Source: Mytilus edulis (Eukaryota > Mollusca > Bivalvia > Mytilida > Mytilidae). Taken from it: a stretch of DNA of 64,000 bases. The first letter of the stretch is position 1, and every line of letters begins with the position of its first letter. The position numbers and the translations under genes were made by a program. Shown in pieces: positions 27,301-33,848 of this stretch. The stretch covers positions 93,361,917-93,425,916 of the forward strand of contig NC_092346.1 in assembly GCF_963676685.1 (NCBI RefSeq), given 5' to 3'. The notes beneath the pieces are model-generated. The model was not told where the DNA came from and did not search any database. It worked only from the letters and a program-made list of their open reading frames with translations.

Positions 27301-27692
27301 TGTAAATAATTAAAATTATCATTCTACTTGCTTTCCTTTCCATAAACAAAGGGAAAATCCCAGTCAAAATTAGGAAAAATCATATAAGAAATCTGGCTGT
27401 TAAGTTCTTTTACACAAATGTTCGTTCTAATGGATAACATTTTCTTTTTCCAACATTTGATATCCTTTATTTCTTATAAAATGATTAAGTTATACTTTTT
27501 CAGATTGTTGATAATTTTCATTGCTTTAATAATCTTTAATAATTGATTTTTACTTTTCAGACTATGGACCATATTCATTCCTATCCAGCTCATCCAATTG
27601 ACCAAGAGTTATACAAACTTAGTGTTCAATTATTTAGACAATCTTGTCCTGAAAAACCAGAGCAAATTAAACAGGAAGTGACTAGTTCATAG
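3323..27692 (+). CDS. ZC3H13: ZC3H13/Flacc-like m6A writer accessory protein (5' end outside view)
   Basis: Joined exons: 3323-3384, 4054-4140, 5479-6450, 7677-7924, 8626-8700, 11820-11897, 13141-13333, 15043-15633, 15997-16255, 17590-17704, 18994-19094, 19472-19734, 21911-22023, 22732-22806, 25617-25811, 27066-27271, 27561-27692. All have GT-AG borders and compatible phases, giving 1,254 codons plus TAG. The protein is RS/RD/RE-rich and Lys/Glu-rich through the middle. Its C-terminal ~170 residues (DIDWASLQQ, FAQIGVSKQYAGEELF, LLRNIGPFRRALCARRD, PIDQELYKLSVQLFR) match my recollection of the conserved C-terminus of animal ZC3H13. In flies and mammals this nuclear protein belongs to the WTAP/VIRMA/HAKAI/RBM15 complex that directs METTL3-METTL14 methylation of mRNA. 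The family's N-terminal CCCH zinc finger was not found and should lie upstream. Identity rests on recognition, not a search. Confidence 0.86.
3438..3740 (+). repeat. 'agatgtggtat' family repeat copy
   Basis: It starts agaagatgtggtataagtgc and contains gagacaactctccatccaag, then a block with catcaggttcctgacttatg shared with 29722-30005. It follows exon a by about 50 bp. Confidence 0.8.
4054..4140 (+). CDS. ZC3H13: ZC3H13 exon b, Lys-rich
   Basis: Acceptor is a T-tract plus tag ending at 4053; donor is gtaagt at 4141. It encodes about 29 residues, KKKDKKKHKVKSPSKVKQV then TPSPEKKVK, with SP/TP sites. The last 59 bp and the donor itself are tandemly repeated downstream (see 4082-4745). Reading past the real donor gives an immediate TAA, so the array cannot simply extend the exon. 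Confidence 0.8.
4082..4745 (+). repeat. Minisatellite made of an exon end plus its splice donor
   Basis: The motif gtgaagcaagt(t/c)acacc occurs 11 times. The first copy is inside exon b; the other ten lie in the intron. Two unit lengths alternate: 69 bp (gtaagtaatggtgaaatcac start) and 46 bp (gtaaggtgaagcaagttac start). Most copies retain agtgaaaaa followed by gtaagt or gtaagg, that is, a potential 5' splice site. Copies differ by only a few bases, so the expansion is recent compared with the intron around it. Confidence 0.92.
5479..6450 (+). CDS. ZC3H13: ZC3H13 exon c, largest exon, RS/RD-rich
   Basis: Acceptor tttggaag ends at 5478 and donor gtgagt starts at 6451. It encodes residues 50-373. 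A charged FEQEIEKEVAQKKKHKKKKA segment comes first, probably helical, followed by an SR/SP-rich stretch (SPSRSHSRSRSWSQE) and an RD-rich stretch (RRDMSPGSQRSGS, DRRDRVKDDPRRAGR). The composition is that of an intrinsically disordered nuclear RNA-processing factor. Two partial copies of the exon end follow in the intron. Confidence 0.88.
6418..6549 (+). repeat. Triplicated exon-c end with splice donor
   Basis: The real exon end, cctgatttagatcgtggagc then agacag|gtgagtc (6424-6457), is followed by ggtttagatcttgaatcag then aaag|gtgagtc (6478-6507) and cctgatatagattgtacatc then agacaggt (6518-6545). Each copy keeps a GT after an exon-like end. Copy-to-copy divergence is higher than in the 4082-4745 array. 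Read-through from the true exon meets TGA at once. Confidence 0.75.
6559..6690 (+). repeat. 130-bp segment duplicated in a later ZC3H13 intron
   Basis: The segment starting aatttggaaaatattgatg and ending acacagtaccttt recurs almost unchanged at about 11633-11763 in another intron of the same gene. Both contain tatataatcaatt followed by an A-run and atatattggtataatta. No TIR or tail is obvious, so the element type is unknown. Confidence 0.8.
7267..7643 (+). repeat. Intronic minisatellite, about 50-bp unit, 7-8 degenerate copies
   Basis: Units follow the pattern gacatgggatatgggagctt then gctcactaaagatactcttt and atattga, repeated with substitutions and small indels. The array ends about 30 bp before the acceptor of the exon at 7677. 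The spurious frame it creates is not coding. Confidence 0.85.
7677..7924 (+). CDS. ZC3H13: ZC3H13 exon d, Arg/Asp-rich
   Basis: Acceptor gtgtag ends at 7676; donor gtatgt begins at 7925. It encodes residues 374-456, for example FEDRREVHDDRFAPRVEPPR and RDRDRFERDRYNPRIESRG. Dense R/D dipeptides are typical of the ZC3H13 middle region. Phase joins the previous exon (2) to the next (1). Confidence 0.87.
8626..8700 (+). CDS. ZC3H13: ZC3H13 exon e, Pro-rich
   Basis: Acceptor ttttactgcag ends at 8625; donor gttggt is weak. It encodes AAVYDDRVPPPPEFRDPAWD then SWNAP, residues 457-481. The phase-1/phase-1 borders let this 75-bp exon be skipped without a frameshift, so it could be alternatively spliced. 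Confidence 0.8.
9164..11241. mobile_element. hAT-like non-autonomous element with 8-bp TSD
   Basis: Left end cagggatggggttgatta (9164) mirrors the right end ggattaccccatgcctg, giving imperfect TIRs of the CAGG(G/C)ATGGGG type. Both subterminal regions are packed with taatcgattaca motifs. The target-site duplication gtcacatg is exact at 9156-9163 and 11242-11249. CAGG-like ends with an 8-bp duplication are the hallmark of the hAT superfamily. No hAT transposase is seen, so it is non-autonomous. A MULE derivative is nested inside (9727-10687). Confidence 0.9.
9727..10687 (+). mobile_element. Nested Mutator-like (MULE) deletion derivative
   Basis: The ends gggcagaatcaatttgcgcc and its imperfect inverse (tggcgcaaaaagatatcgccc region) form TIRs. 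Both subterminal regions carry many gcgcca/tggcgc motifs. An exact 8-bp duplication aaaatttc flanks it (9719-9726, 10688-10695). A decayed plus-strand frame at about 10180-10500 reads like the N-terminal part of MULE transposases (VYRERRKLRPA, then NLKFQCTMSEEFFAVGT) but has in-frame stops. It sits inside the hAT-like element, so it inserted later. Confidence 0.85.
11271..11545. repeat. Diverged direct repeat pair
   Basis: 11273-11360 and about 11456-11545 share a gacgcacgtgtttgaagcaa / gacacacgtgtttcaagcat start, a t(c/t)cagaaaagaaaactg / tctagaaaagaaaactg block, and a t(a/c)(t/g)ttatga end. The sequence may belong to an older element that the hAT-like element entered; its left part would be around 8857-9155 (cagggtttccgctggcgg). 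Confidence 0.55.
11633..11763 (+). repeat. Second copy of the 130-bp intronic segment
   Basis: Near-identical to 6559-6690, with an inserted cag in the tgcattttcaggtatata part and a few substitutions. It ends 56 bp before the exon at 11820. Confidence 0.8.
11820..11897 (+). CDS. ZC3H13: ZC3H13 exon f, Gly/Arg/Pro-rich
   Basis: Acceptor ctatttcag ends at 11819; donor gtttgt starts at 11898. It encodes GHPPPPAEPYNRGGYNKGDR then YRGGHR, residues 482-507, an RGG-like stretch. The phase-1/phase-1 borders make it skippable in frame. Confidence 0.8.
11949..12149. mobile_element. MITE copy 1 (TA target site)
   Basis: It is bounded by caccatattgctattt and aataacaataaggtg, imperfect TIRs, with TA on both sides (11947-11948, 12150-12151). 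The interior (ttgtggcgtcagatattttg) matches the element at 28756-28923. A TA duplication suggests Tc1/mariner-type mobilisation. It lies 51 bp after the exon at 11820-11897. Confidence 0.75.
12155..12650 (+). repeat. Two copies of the 'gacaactctccac' dispersed repeat family
   Basis: A 5'-truncated copy runs from about 12155 to 12390 (gacaactctccaccagagac) and a longer-headed copy from about 12490 to 12650 (gaagatgtggtatgagtgcc). Other copies are at 3438-3740, 17790-17990, 28588-28690, 29722-30005 (+) and 29436-29505, 31545-31610, 33955-34025 (-). The family is abundant in mussel genomes as I know them; its class (SINE or MITE) is not settled by these copies. Confidence 0.8.
12766..13030 (+). 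repeat. Dispersed repeat ('cattcgtccgtccatctgtcc' family)
   Basis: The block tatgccccatgggaattatg, then a cgtccgtcc-type stretch and ggtcaaggtagatttgatga, has the look of a widespread bivalve repeat. No ends are clear and the match is from memory. Confidence 0.5.
13141..13333 (+). CDS. ZC3H13: ZC3H13 exon g, Pro then Arg/Asp-rich
   Basis: Acceptor ttttgtag ends at 13140; donor is gtagct. It encodes GRFDAPPPLPPPERPSRRGE and FYVPDRPDWGDRREGHRDFS, residues 508-571, continuing the RD-rich low-complexity region. Confidence 0.85.
13334..15042 (+). other. ZC3H13 intron, no feature identified
   Basis: This AT-rich intron of 1.7 kb holds no open frame, no clear repeat pair and no TIR that I could recognise. 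Confidence 0.6.
15043..15633 (+). CDS. ZC3H13: ZC3H13 exon h, Lys/Glu-rich
   Basis: Acceptor tttgttgtag ends at 15042; donor gtgaaa. It encodes residues 572-768. An RD-rich start (RYDRSNRRNDNRDQSRDQRD) passes into about 120 residues of alternating Lys and Glu (KEKEKKEIPEK, KKRTKAEKKARKDEKLKAKQ), likely a long charged helix or coiled coil. The end carries four psi-K-x-E SUMO-consensus sites: IKSE, IKKE, IKEE, IKKE. Confidence 0.88.
15997..16255 (+). CDS. ZC3H13: ZC3H13 exon i
   Basis: Acceptor ttttaattttag ends at 15996; donor gtatgt at 16256. It encodes residues 769-855: RKRILSEDRSKSLSPSPTSK, a basic SP-rich nuclear-type segment, then VKEEPEVKSEK with two more SUMO-consensus sites. It ends in phase 0. 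Confidence 0.86.
16256..17589 (+). other. ZC3H13 intron with small repeats
   Basis: It holds a near-duplicate gttgctaaccca/gttgctaaccat pair near 16674-16710, a sequence resembling the left end of the 2888-3153 element (ttaaggtagtaccctacac, about 17048) and a 20-bp tandem repeat at about 17401-17468 (ttatgaattattttcag, 3.5 copies). Nothing coding is seen. Confidence 0.6.
17590..17704 (+). CDS. ZC3H13: ZC3H13 exon j
   Basis: Acceptor cttttttag ends at 17589; donor gtaagt at 17705. It encodes residues 856-893: PVPPVPVEEIKEQKKKKRSR then SPAGEEEYKRRRTEERDR. The KKKKRSRSP and KRRR stretches are good nuclear localisation candidates. Confidence 0.86.
17790..17990 (+). repeat. 'agatgtggtat' family repeat copy
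   Basis: It starts gaagatgtggtatgattgcc, then aatgagacaactctccacaa and gagaccaaaatgacacag. It is the copy closest to what I take as the family consensus in this window. Confidence 0.85.
18994..19094 (+). CDS. ZC3H13: ZC3H13 exon k, acidic/serine
   Basis: Acceptor gattgttttacag ends at 18993; donor gtttgt. It encodes residues 894-927: RKLRGSVDEEGGRYSSFSDD then SADVILKQGEPQQ. The SDDSAD acidic serine cluster is CK2-like. Confidence 0.83.
19472..19734 (+). CDS. ZC3H13: ZC3H13 exon l, RS domain
   Basis: Acceptor aaattatag ends at 19471; donor gtattt. The frame set by the neighbours gives TGSAIPEHVLREGGRRRRSR then SRSSYGSRHSHHDSKVRRSD and RGRDRDRGRDRDRERE, residues 928-1014. A longer frame beginning with ATG at 19494 is out of phase and is not used. 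Confidence 0.85.
20493..21470 (-). mobile_element. Second MULE derivative with transposase fragment and 8-bp TSD
   Basis: The ends (gggagagatccgtttgcgcc at left; mirrored ggcgcaaaaggagtgctgcc at right) are TIRs with multiple gcgcca/tggcgc motifs, as in 9727-10687. An exact target duplication tcaacatc flanks it (20485-20492, 21471-21478). It encodes a minus-strand transposase fragment (20764-21234). The two MULE copies share ends but keep different parts of the transposase, so they are independent deletion derivatives of one family. Confidence 0.88.
20764..21234 (-). pseudogene. MULE transposase, C-terminal fragment
   Basis: An open frame of 156 codons on the minus strand contains CRFHLGQAWWLKIQDLGLAK and WLHHFFGLAFLNPDEVGDCF. 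I recognise this as the region after the catalytic core of MULE-domain transposases (C-x-FH-x-x-Q-x-x-W, then an FGLAFL-like stretch). Catalytic acidic residues of the DDE core upstream are missing, so it is a non-functional remnant inside the 20493-21470 element, antisense to ZC3H13. Confidence 0.78.
21911..22023 (+). CDS. ZC3H13: ZC3H13 exon m, SUMO-motif cluster
   Basis: Acceptor tcatttgtag ends at 21910; donor gtaagg at 22024. It encodes residues 1015-1052, RPRSESDTRGQGREEPSSSK then IDVKSEEIKPEVKEESGA. Three psi-K-x-E sites (VKSE, IKPE, VKEE) lie within 12 residues. Confidence 0.85.
22408..22652 (+). repeat. 60-bp intronic tandem repeat with 120-bp higher-order period
   Basis: The unit aagtttacatgattaggtca then gtctctaataaacttaat(a/g)taattgatcattgataatgtt occurs four times plus a partial copy. 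The single variable base alternates a, g, a, g, so the array probably grew by duplicating a dimer. It ends about 80 bp before the acceptor of the 22732 exon. Confidence 0.92.
22732..22806 (+). CDS. ZC3H13: ZC3H13 exon n, acidic serine
   Basis: Acceptor tgtcatttcag ends at 22731; donor gtaagt. It encodes residues 1053-1077, ESEDDLSLSSISSDEEFEAD then HDKKH. The 75-bp phase-1/phase-1 exon could be skipped in frame. Confidence 0.85.
23517..25410 (+). mobile_element. 'tcacttggcgtccg' family element with four 502-bp units
   Basis: It begins agctcacctgtcccgaaggg, a local foldback (tcccgaaggga), followed by a cgtccgtcgtcgt simple tract, and ends gtgagcgattcaggctcttg with a second foldback (aggctcttgagagcct). 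Inside, aaaaatcttctcctctgaaa-type markers recur near 23617, 24119, 24621 and 25122, a period of about 502 bp. The first three units are close to each other and the fourth is diverged. No reading frame. Further copies lie at 35072-35300, 36808-38082, 38270-39960 and 42252-43026. Confidence 0.85.
25617..25811 (+). CDS. ZC3H13: ZC3H13 exon o, conserved C-terminal domain start
   Basis: Acceptor tttttcag ends at 25616; donor gtaagc. It encodes residues 1078-1142: IDALDIDWASLQQDVRPKPP, then RFKASNVFAQIGVSKQYAGE and LFNKIQNECIKQED. The V/D-I-D-W-S/A-x-L and x-x-IGVSK-x-x-AG-x-E-LF pattern is the recognisable ZC3H13 C-terminal signature. This is the strongest evidence for the gene identity. Confidence 0.9.
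26107..26890 (+). mobile_element. Element with four 168-bp tandem units
   Basis: The left part is tacccccgctttaaaaaagg with a short foldback and a gtccgtacgtccgtcagtca tract; the right end is ttgcgacgggggtatcatca then gtgagcagtagctcgcag. The marker ttcgtcacatttttctcagg recurs at 26195, 26363, 26531 and 26699, an exact 168-bp period. Because 168 is divisible by three, the array yields long chance frames that are not genes. Confidence 0.88.
27066..27271 (+). CDS. ZC3H13: ZC3H13 exon p, conserved C-terminal domain
   Basis: Acceptor tctctttcag ends at 27065; donor gtaact. It encodes residues 1143-1211, with KFRFKSDIAVFHSSITSKNQ, LLRNIGPFRRALCARRDLEI and RRQLCKVDK. The L-x-N-x-GP-x-x-x-AL-C-x-RRD-x-x-IR-x-QL order is conserved with vertebrate ZC3H13 as I remember it. 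Confidence 0.9.
27561..27692 (+). CDS. ZC3H13: ZC3H13 last coding exon
   Basis: Acceptor tacttttcag ends at 27560; TAG stop at 27690-27692. It encodes residues 1212-1254, TMDHIHSYPAHPIDQELYKL then SVQLFRQSCPEKPEQIKQEV and TSS. The I/V-D-x-EL-x-x-L-S-x-x-LF-x-x pattern closes the conserved domain; IKQE near the end is another SUMO-consensus site. Confidence 0.9.
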   Translation, partial: TMDHIHSYPAHPIDQELYKLSVQLFRQSCPEKPEQIKQEVTSS

Positions 27693-28290
27693 AGGATGAC
27701 AAAATAATTATATATTCATTTATAAACAATCATTTGAAAACATAATTAAATCATTTGTATATCAGTAATCTGTATGAATGTGGTATGATATCATTAAATA
27801 TTTTATGGCATACTTCATTCTATATATTGTGTAGAAGTAGCATATGCTGTATAACATGTCATTGCTCAGTGTTTTTATATTGTTAAAATTAATCAAATAG
27901 CATTAGGTTAATAAATACGGTATAACTGGACATTTTTGTGATTATCAAATGTTAACAGTAATTCATGGTCCACAGCAGATTACAAAAACTAAAACCTGTA
28001 CATTATTATGTCCAGAATAGAAGACCTTACTTTGAATTTCTAATTATATAAATCAAGTGATTTTCTTGAGATTTATTGAAGGGATCACATAGACTTTTCA
28101 CTATATTGAAATATTAAAACTGTTTTGACATTTTATGTAGTAAAATAAAGTCAGTCTTTTATTATCTTATTTTATATATATATGTTTTATAGTCTGACAT
28201 AAAGCTTCAATTTCTGGTTGATTGATTGTACTATCTTTATTCTTTGTAATGGGCCATTGTGGCATTGTGGCATTCCAATAAAAGCTTGTA
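27693..28290 (+). other. Putative ZC3H13 3' UTR with polyadenylation signals
   Basis: No frame follows the stop. AATAAA hexamers occur at about 27911, 28143 (gtaaaataaagtc) and 28276 (ccaataaaag). Which is used cannot be told from the sequence. Confidence 0.55.
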
Positions 28291-28587
28291 CATTTTGTTA
28301 TTTTGGTAATGTTTGTTACAAATTACAAAAATGAGAATTGCAAGAAAAATGCACCCTTTAGGTACCCAAAGCTTAAAAATTCTGTTCTGCAAAAATGTCC
28401 AGTTATGCAGTATCAACATGCTTATTGGTATTTGTATCAACAGTTTGTGTCAATTTTAACTCTCTGTATGACTGTCTTTACACACTCAATTCTATTCATG
28501 GGCATCAATTGTAACTGATGGAGAAAATATTGTATTTTCTTTGATACTTGATTTCACTGTTTACAAATTCTTAGTACAATATAATAT

Positions 28588-28690
28588 AAGAAGATGTGGT
28601 ATGATTGCCAATGAGACAACTTTCCACCAGATTTCAAATGAAGTGGATGTTAGCAATTATAGCCAATACAAGCCGATATGAAATTTGTAT
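28588..28690 (+). repeat. 'agatgtggtat' family repeat copy
   Basis: It starts agaagatgtggtatgattgc then caatgagacaactttccacc; truncated after about 100 bp. Confidence 0.8.
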
Positions 28691-28755
28691 ATTACTTTTA
28701 TTTTGAAAGTCGCCTGAGTTATTGTGCCAGAATAATAATTAAAATGGTAGGAATA

Positions 28756-28923
28756 CACCTTATCGCTATTCCCGGCTGACCCGAGAATCTGTCCTGCTTG
28801 AACTATTGACCTCATACAACAATCCTTTTTCCATTGTGGCGTCAGATATTTTGTATTATGACTTCAACATTTTATGTGAACCTTTGTGATATCCAGTAAT
28901 GGTGGACAAATAGCGATAAGGTG
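28756..28923. mobile_element. MITE copy 2 (TA target site, 168 bp)
   Basis: The ends caccttatcgctatt and aatagcgataaggtg are a perfect 15-bp TIR, flanked by TA on both sides (28754-28755, 28924-28925). The interior matches 11949-12149 (ttgtggcgtcagatattttg). The perfect TIR suggests this copy is younger than copy 1. Confidence 0.85.
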
Positions 28924-29435
28924 TATTGTTTCTTGATGAAACCATCTGACATTTCTACAAACACTGTAATGCAGGTCAAGTTAGGTATTCATGGTAATCT
29001 TTCAAGAGTAATGCCTTTGAATTGTCTCAAAATTTTAAATTATTGTTTATTTATAATGTTTGTTTGCTTTGACTTATGGCAAAGTGTTTGTAATATAACT
29101 TTTAACTGCAGTTCAAATTAAAAACTGCAAGTCTAGCATTTATAGAAGTTATAATCAGAGAACTCTAATACTTTTATTCAACAGTTAATAATTATTTGTA
29201 TCTGTTGGAAGACATCAGTTTAAAAAAAAATTTGAAAGTTTGATCCTGGTCAATCAATACTGTATAGTTTTAAGGTACAGAAAAGCAACACCTGTAGCAC
29301 CTGAAAATCCCCCCAAAAAGACCCATCCAAAATTACATATCAATGAAATATGCCCACAAAGGCTTGATTTTGATGTAGTTTCTGAGAAAATGGGATGACA
29401 TTTCTTCATGGCCATTGTTTGTCACCTATAGTTGT

Positions 29436-30005
29436 TAATTTCTGTGTGATTTGGTCTCTTGTGGAGATTTGTCTCATTGGCAATCATACCACATCTTCTT
29501 TTATAAGTATATGGTTAACAGACAGATGTTTAATAACTGAACCTCCTTTCTGATCCCTTTGAAGGCATTATTCTTCATGGTCCGAGAAATGCTAATACCT
29601 TATAAGAAACCTATCTGTATAGTTATTTTTTCACTACACTCCTTCTTGGTAACTCTTTGAAATGAAGAAGGTAGGCAAATAATCTCAAAGCAAAAGTGTA
29701 TTACAGGTCAGTTATTAGATATAAATAGATGAGGTATGAGTGCCAATGAGACAACTCTCCATCCAAGTCATAATTTGTAAGAGTATTATAGGTCAAAGTA
29801 CAGTCTTCAATACAGAGCCTTGGCTCACACCGAAACAGCAAGCTATAAAGGTGTGTAAAACCATTCAAACGGGAAAACTAACGGTCTATTCTATATAAAA
29901 GACAAAAAAAGAGAAACACTTTTATACCCCATCAACAAACAACAACTACTAAACATCAGGTTCCTGACTTAGGATAGGTGCAAACAAATGCAGCAGGTTT
30001 TAACC
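29436..30005. repeat. Two opposite copies of the 'agatgtggtat' family
   Basis: 29436-29505 is a minus-strand copy (gtctcattggcaatcatacc then acatcttct). 29722-30005 is a plus-strand copy (gatgaggtatgagtgccaat then gagacaactctccatccaag) and keeps the longer 3' part with caacatcaggttcc-like sequence, as in 3438-3740. Confidence 0.8.
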
Positions 30006-30579
30006 ATTAATGTTGATAAAAGGAATTATCTTCTGATAGACTGGCAAAAATAGCAAAGAAGACAACAGACCAATACAATTATAAAACACCATAAATATCA
30101 TCTAAAAATGCATACTTAATGTGTTATTTCTCATTTAAAAACCTTGTCTAACAATGCATATCAAGGTAAAGCATGCTCACATATTTCAAAAGCTCTTATC
30201 TTTATAAAAGCACTGAAAATGCCAAACTTAGCAATTATGTGTAAGCGTATATAAGAACATGTATTCTATTCAGTGAACAGACAGTTGTAATGCAATGAAT
30301 ATGTAAATGTGTCACATGGCATTGCATGCTCACATCAAGCTTGTTTCCAAATTTCAGAAGACTAATTTGTATTTCCTGAGAAAAGAGCCACAAATATTTC
30401 ACAGAACTGAAGAAAGGATTGACAAACATTATTTTATATTTTTCAGTAAACAATATTAGATGAAAGAGTGTACTTGTTGAGCTTGCAACTTTTATCGCAG
30501 AAATCTCGGCAAAGGGATAGTGATCCTGCAGCGTTTTCTAACTTCTTAAAAGCTCAATATTTTAGAAGGTGGAAGACCT

Positions 30580-31400
30580 GGATGGTTCATACTTTGTATA
30601 TAGATGCTTTATATTACGGAGTTTCTGTCTGTCACATAGCAAATGTCCTTGAACTCATTTTCATGGTTCATTGACTACTTGAAAAAAAAGTAAGCATTGT
30701 TTAAATGTTAATTTCTCTCTTATTATGAGTAAAAGGATAACTATATTTGGTATATCCTCATGCCTGTCAGACAGTTTTCACTTAACCTCAACTTCATTTC
30801 ATGGATCAGTGAACAAAGTTAAGTTTTGGTGGTCATAAAGTCCATGTCTCATTACTATAAGCAATAGGTCAACTATATTTGTTCTTTGGAAGCATTGTAA
30901 GCTGTACAAGTCTGCCTGGCATGATTCATCTGACCTTGACCTCATTCATGGTACAGTTGTCAAAGTTAAGTTTTTGAGTTTTCTAATACTATATGCAATA
31001 GGTCTACTATATTTTGTATATGAAAATATTTATGATGTACATGTCAGTTTCGCAGGATTTATTTGACCTTGACCTCATTTTAACAGTTCATTGCTCAGTG
31101 CCAAGTTTTTGTGTTTTGGTCTGTTTTTCTTAAAACTATAAGCAATATGTCAACTTTATTTGTTGTATGAAAGGATTGTAAGCTGTACAATTCTGCCAGG
31201 CATTGTTCATCTGACCTTGACCTAATTTTCATAGTTCATTAATCAATATTAAGTTTTTCTTGGTCAAGTCTGTTTCATAGAAATAATAAGCAATAGGTCA
31301 ACTATATTTAGTGTATAATGAATTGTAAGGTATACATGCAATTCTTCTTTAGTTCATATGACCTTGACGTTTATGTGATAGTTGTAGTAAAGCTTTATAT
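30580..31400 (+). repeat. Degenerate tandem repeat, about 130-147-bp unit
   Basis: The markers gcaataggtcaactatattt (about 30862, 30995, 31142, 31288) and ctgaccttgacctcatt (about 30930, 31062, 31212, 31360) recur with spacings of 130-150 bp. Copies differ by many substitutions. Coding is excluded by stops in all frames. Confidence 0.8.
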
Positions 31401-33411
31401 TTAGGACTATCAACAAAATAGCAATGGTTAGTAAAGAAGGTCCGACATTCCAGTGTGTTTGTTGAATACCATGGAAATACAAATTCCATAATATTTAACA
31501 CAGAGTTTTTAATTTGTTTGTGAGCTAATTAGAAAATATGACCTGCATGTAAATTGCTTTCTGGTGGATAGTTGTCTCTTTGGCTATTATACCATGTCTT
31601 CCTATTTCTTAAAGTGAGCTAAAAAAGAAAAGAATTATTTTTTTGGCTTTTTTATTTATAAAAACTAAAGACATATTTACAAAACAGGACAACACACAGA
31701 TTAAATTACAAGATTAAAATACATTAGTACAAAAGCTTTCAAGCTGAGCATTTAAAATGCTTTTTAAAATTGGTATAATGCTACAAAAGTTTATTGCATT
31801 TTTACGATGATTTATGAATCATTATAACTTAACAACTATGAATCAATATCCTTGTAATGATTATGTAATTAAATTACGTTTCAGGAGAAATTAGGTGTTT
31901 CTAACTTTCTATTTATTTTCTAAGCAACTGAATATTAAATTTAATTTAAGGCAGGAATGGATTATTAATCTAAAGATATATGAAAACTAAACTTAATAAT
32001 AATCCCCATGTCTTTGCATGTAATTTTGTTCATTTTAATTCATTTGATTTATTTTAGAGGTACATTGTAGTATAAACTGCCCTTAGAAGTTAGGAATGCT
32101 TTACTAACCAACACTAAAGAAAAAATGAACTACATACATTTGTAGTTTAAAATATATAATAGCATAAAAAACTTTTCTTGGTGATAATTTCTCTATAAAA
32201 CTATAAAATCAACAAATCACAAGTTGTGCATCATGTCCTTTACCAATACTGTAGAAATTAGTTAAGAAATAAATCATATAGCAAATCTTGGGTTATAAAT
32301 ACGCTCTTACCAATGTATACAAAACATCTCAATTTAGTTAATTATTTTAATACAATTGTGTTAAAACATTTAAGGAAAAACATTTTGAGTTTGATTTGCA
32401 TACGACAAATGGTGTTTGTATCGAAAGGAAATTTGCTAGCACTATGGTGTATTAAACTTAAAATAATCATTATTTCTTATTTGCTCAGCATATATCTTGA
32501 GCTATTACAATGAGTACAATAAGTAAATATGATAATAATTCAGTGTAAAAAGTTACATAAAGCTATTTATTGTATGCTAGTACATTAACAAGCAAATCAA
32601 AACAAATTAGTAGGCCACTAAAAATATACAATGTCACAAATTTATGTGTGGATTTCCTGTTTAAATATAGTAAAATATGATGAGACATCTTGGTTGGAGT
32701 TATACATTTATTCAGTGAATTCAATAGTTTTCCTTTTTATAAGTGGAAGTTTACTTTCGTATTAAATTAGACAAATTATATTTTAGAAAGGTAATTTACA
32801 GCAGTAGACCCAGGATTAAAAAAAAGTGGGGTCTAAGGGACTCCTTCAAAACATATTGGTGTGAATGGCCACACTAAAAAAAAATGCAAATGAAGAATAA
32901 ATTATAGAAATAAATCAACTATTTCCCAAAGAGGAAGTCCTCCAAAATCCAATCTAAAAAAAGGGACTTTCAATAAGAATACTTTTTCTTCCCATATTTC
33001 ATTCTTGCAGGAAACAAACAAAGGATGAGAAAAGTTGAAACACAGCTATTTAAACAGGAAATATACCATGTGACCACAAAACATGTTATAAGGAATGAGT
33101 AACAACCAACACTAATGTAAGTGAAGCATTTAAAAAAGAAAACACAAATAAAAAATCAAATTAACACAAACACAAAAACAAAATCTAAATATGGCACTGC
33201 TTATTAGTGAAGTGACAAAAACAATCATTTCTAATTCTATTGTTCAAAGTAATCCACTTGTCACAACTGTCTCAACTTAAAATATGTTTAAATGATTCAT
33301 CTCAATTTTTCAATTAGATATACCAAAACATCATGAAAAATGTCCTCAATTTTCCCCAAACAAAGAAAGTTATAAAGGAATTAAAACTCTGATTGTCAAT
33401 CCAAAATATCT
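31401..33411. other. Intergenic sequence, nothing identified
   Basis: Between ZC3H13 and the TNF-ligand gene I see only AT-rich sequence and one short minus-strand 'agatgtggtat' fragment at 31545-31610. No supported frame. Confidence 0.6.
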
Positions 33412-33417
33412 TTTATT
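33412..33417 (-). promoter_or_regulatory. Polyadenylation signal of the TNF-ligand gene
   Basis: tttatt on the plus strand reads AATAAA on the minus strand, about 30 bp past the stop codon. A 3' UTR this short is unusual but possible; downstream alternatives exist. Confidence 0.45.
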
Positions 33418-33447
33418 GAATACCCCCTCTTGAAAATAAATAGATGT

Positions 33448-33848
33448 TTAAATGATATGAAGTCCAAAATAACTCTTTGAGTCTGCTTTGTCAAGAATAT
33501 TTGGATCACTGACTTTCACCATCAATTTGTCCTTCGCGTTGAAATTAAAGACGGCTCCAATATAACTAGTTGATTGTGTGCTGGAACCCTGGAATTTACA
33601 ACGAGTGCGGCTGTTTTCCAACAATTTGTCTGGTTGTCCTGTTTGAGGTGTTTTATACAGGTAGTGGCAAAGACTTTTGGTCTGATCTTGTTTGGCAGCA
33701 TTGAAATCCAGTGTGACCTGGGAGTAAACATAATAATATCCTGGTTTGTTGATGACAAACTGACCATCACTATAGGTGACGTTATCTCTGAAGTAAAGAC
33801 CTCTTTCGTTTCCAGTCATCCTCCAGTGAACTTTATGGTTAACACCAT
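33448..33848 (-). CDS. TNF ligand exon 4: TNF homology domain
   Basis: It encodes residues 170-302. Strand-like blocks are HKVHWRMTGNERGLYFRDNV, FVINKPGYYYVYSQVTLDF, TSYIGAVFNFNAKDKLMVKV and a C-terminal SYFGLHII, the last matching the usual F-x-G-x-x-x-(hydrophobic) end of TNF ligands. Cysteines in LCHYLYK and RTRCKFQ are spaced like the CD-EF loop disulphide. DNVTY is one N-glycosylation sequon. Acceptor on the minus strand is ttcatag; stop TAA at 33450-33448. Confidence 0.9.

Noticed and set aside
27097-27313. Exon p frame extended to its own stop as a separate small gene
   Set aside because: The donor gtaact at 27272 and the in-phase next exon explain it as an internal exon.
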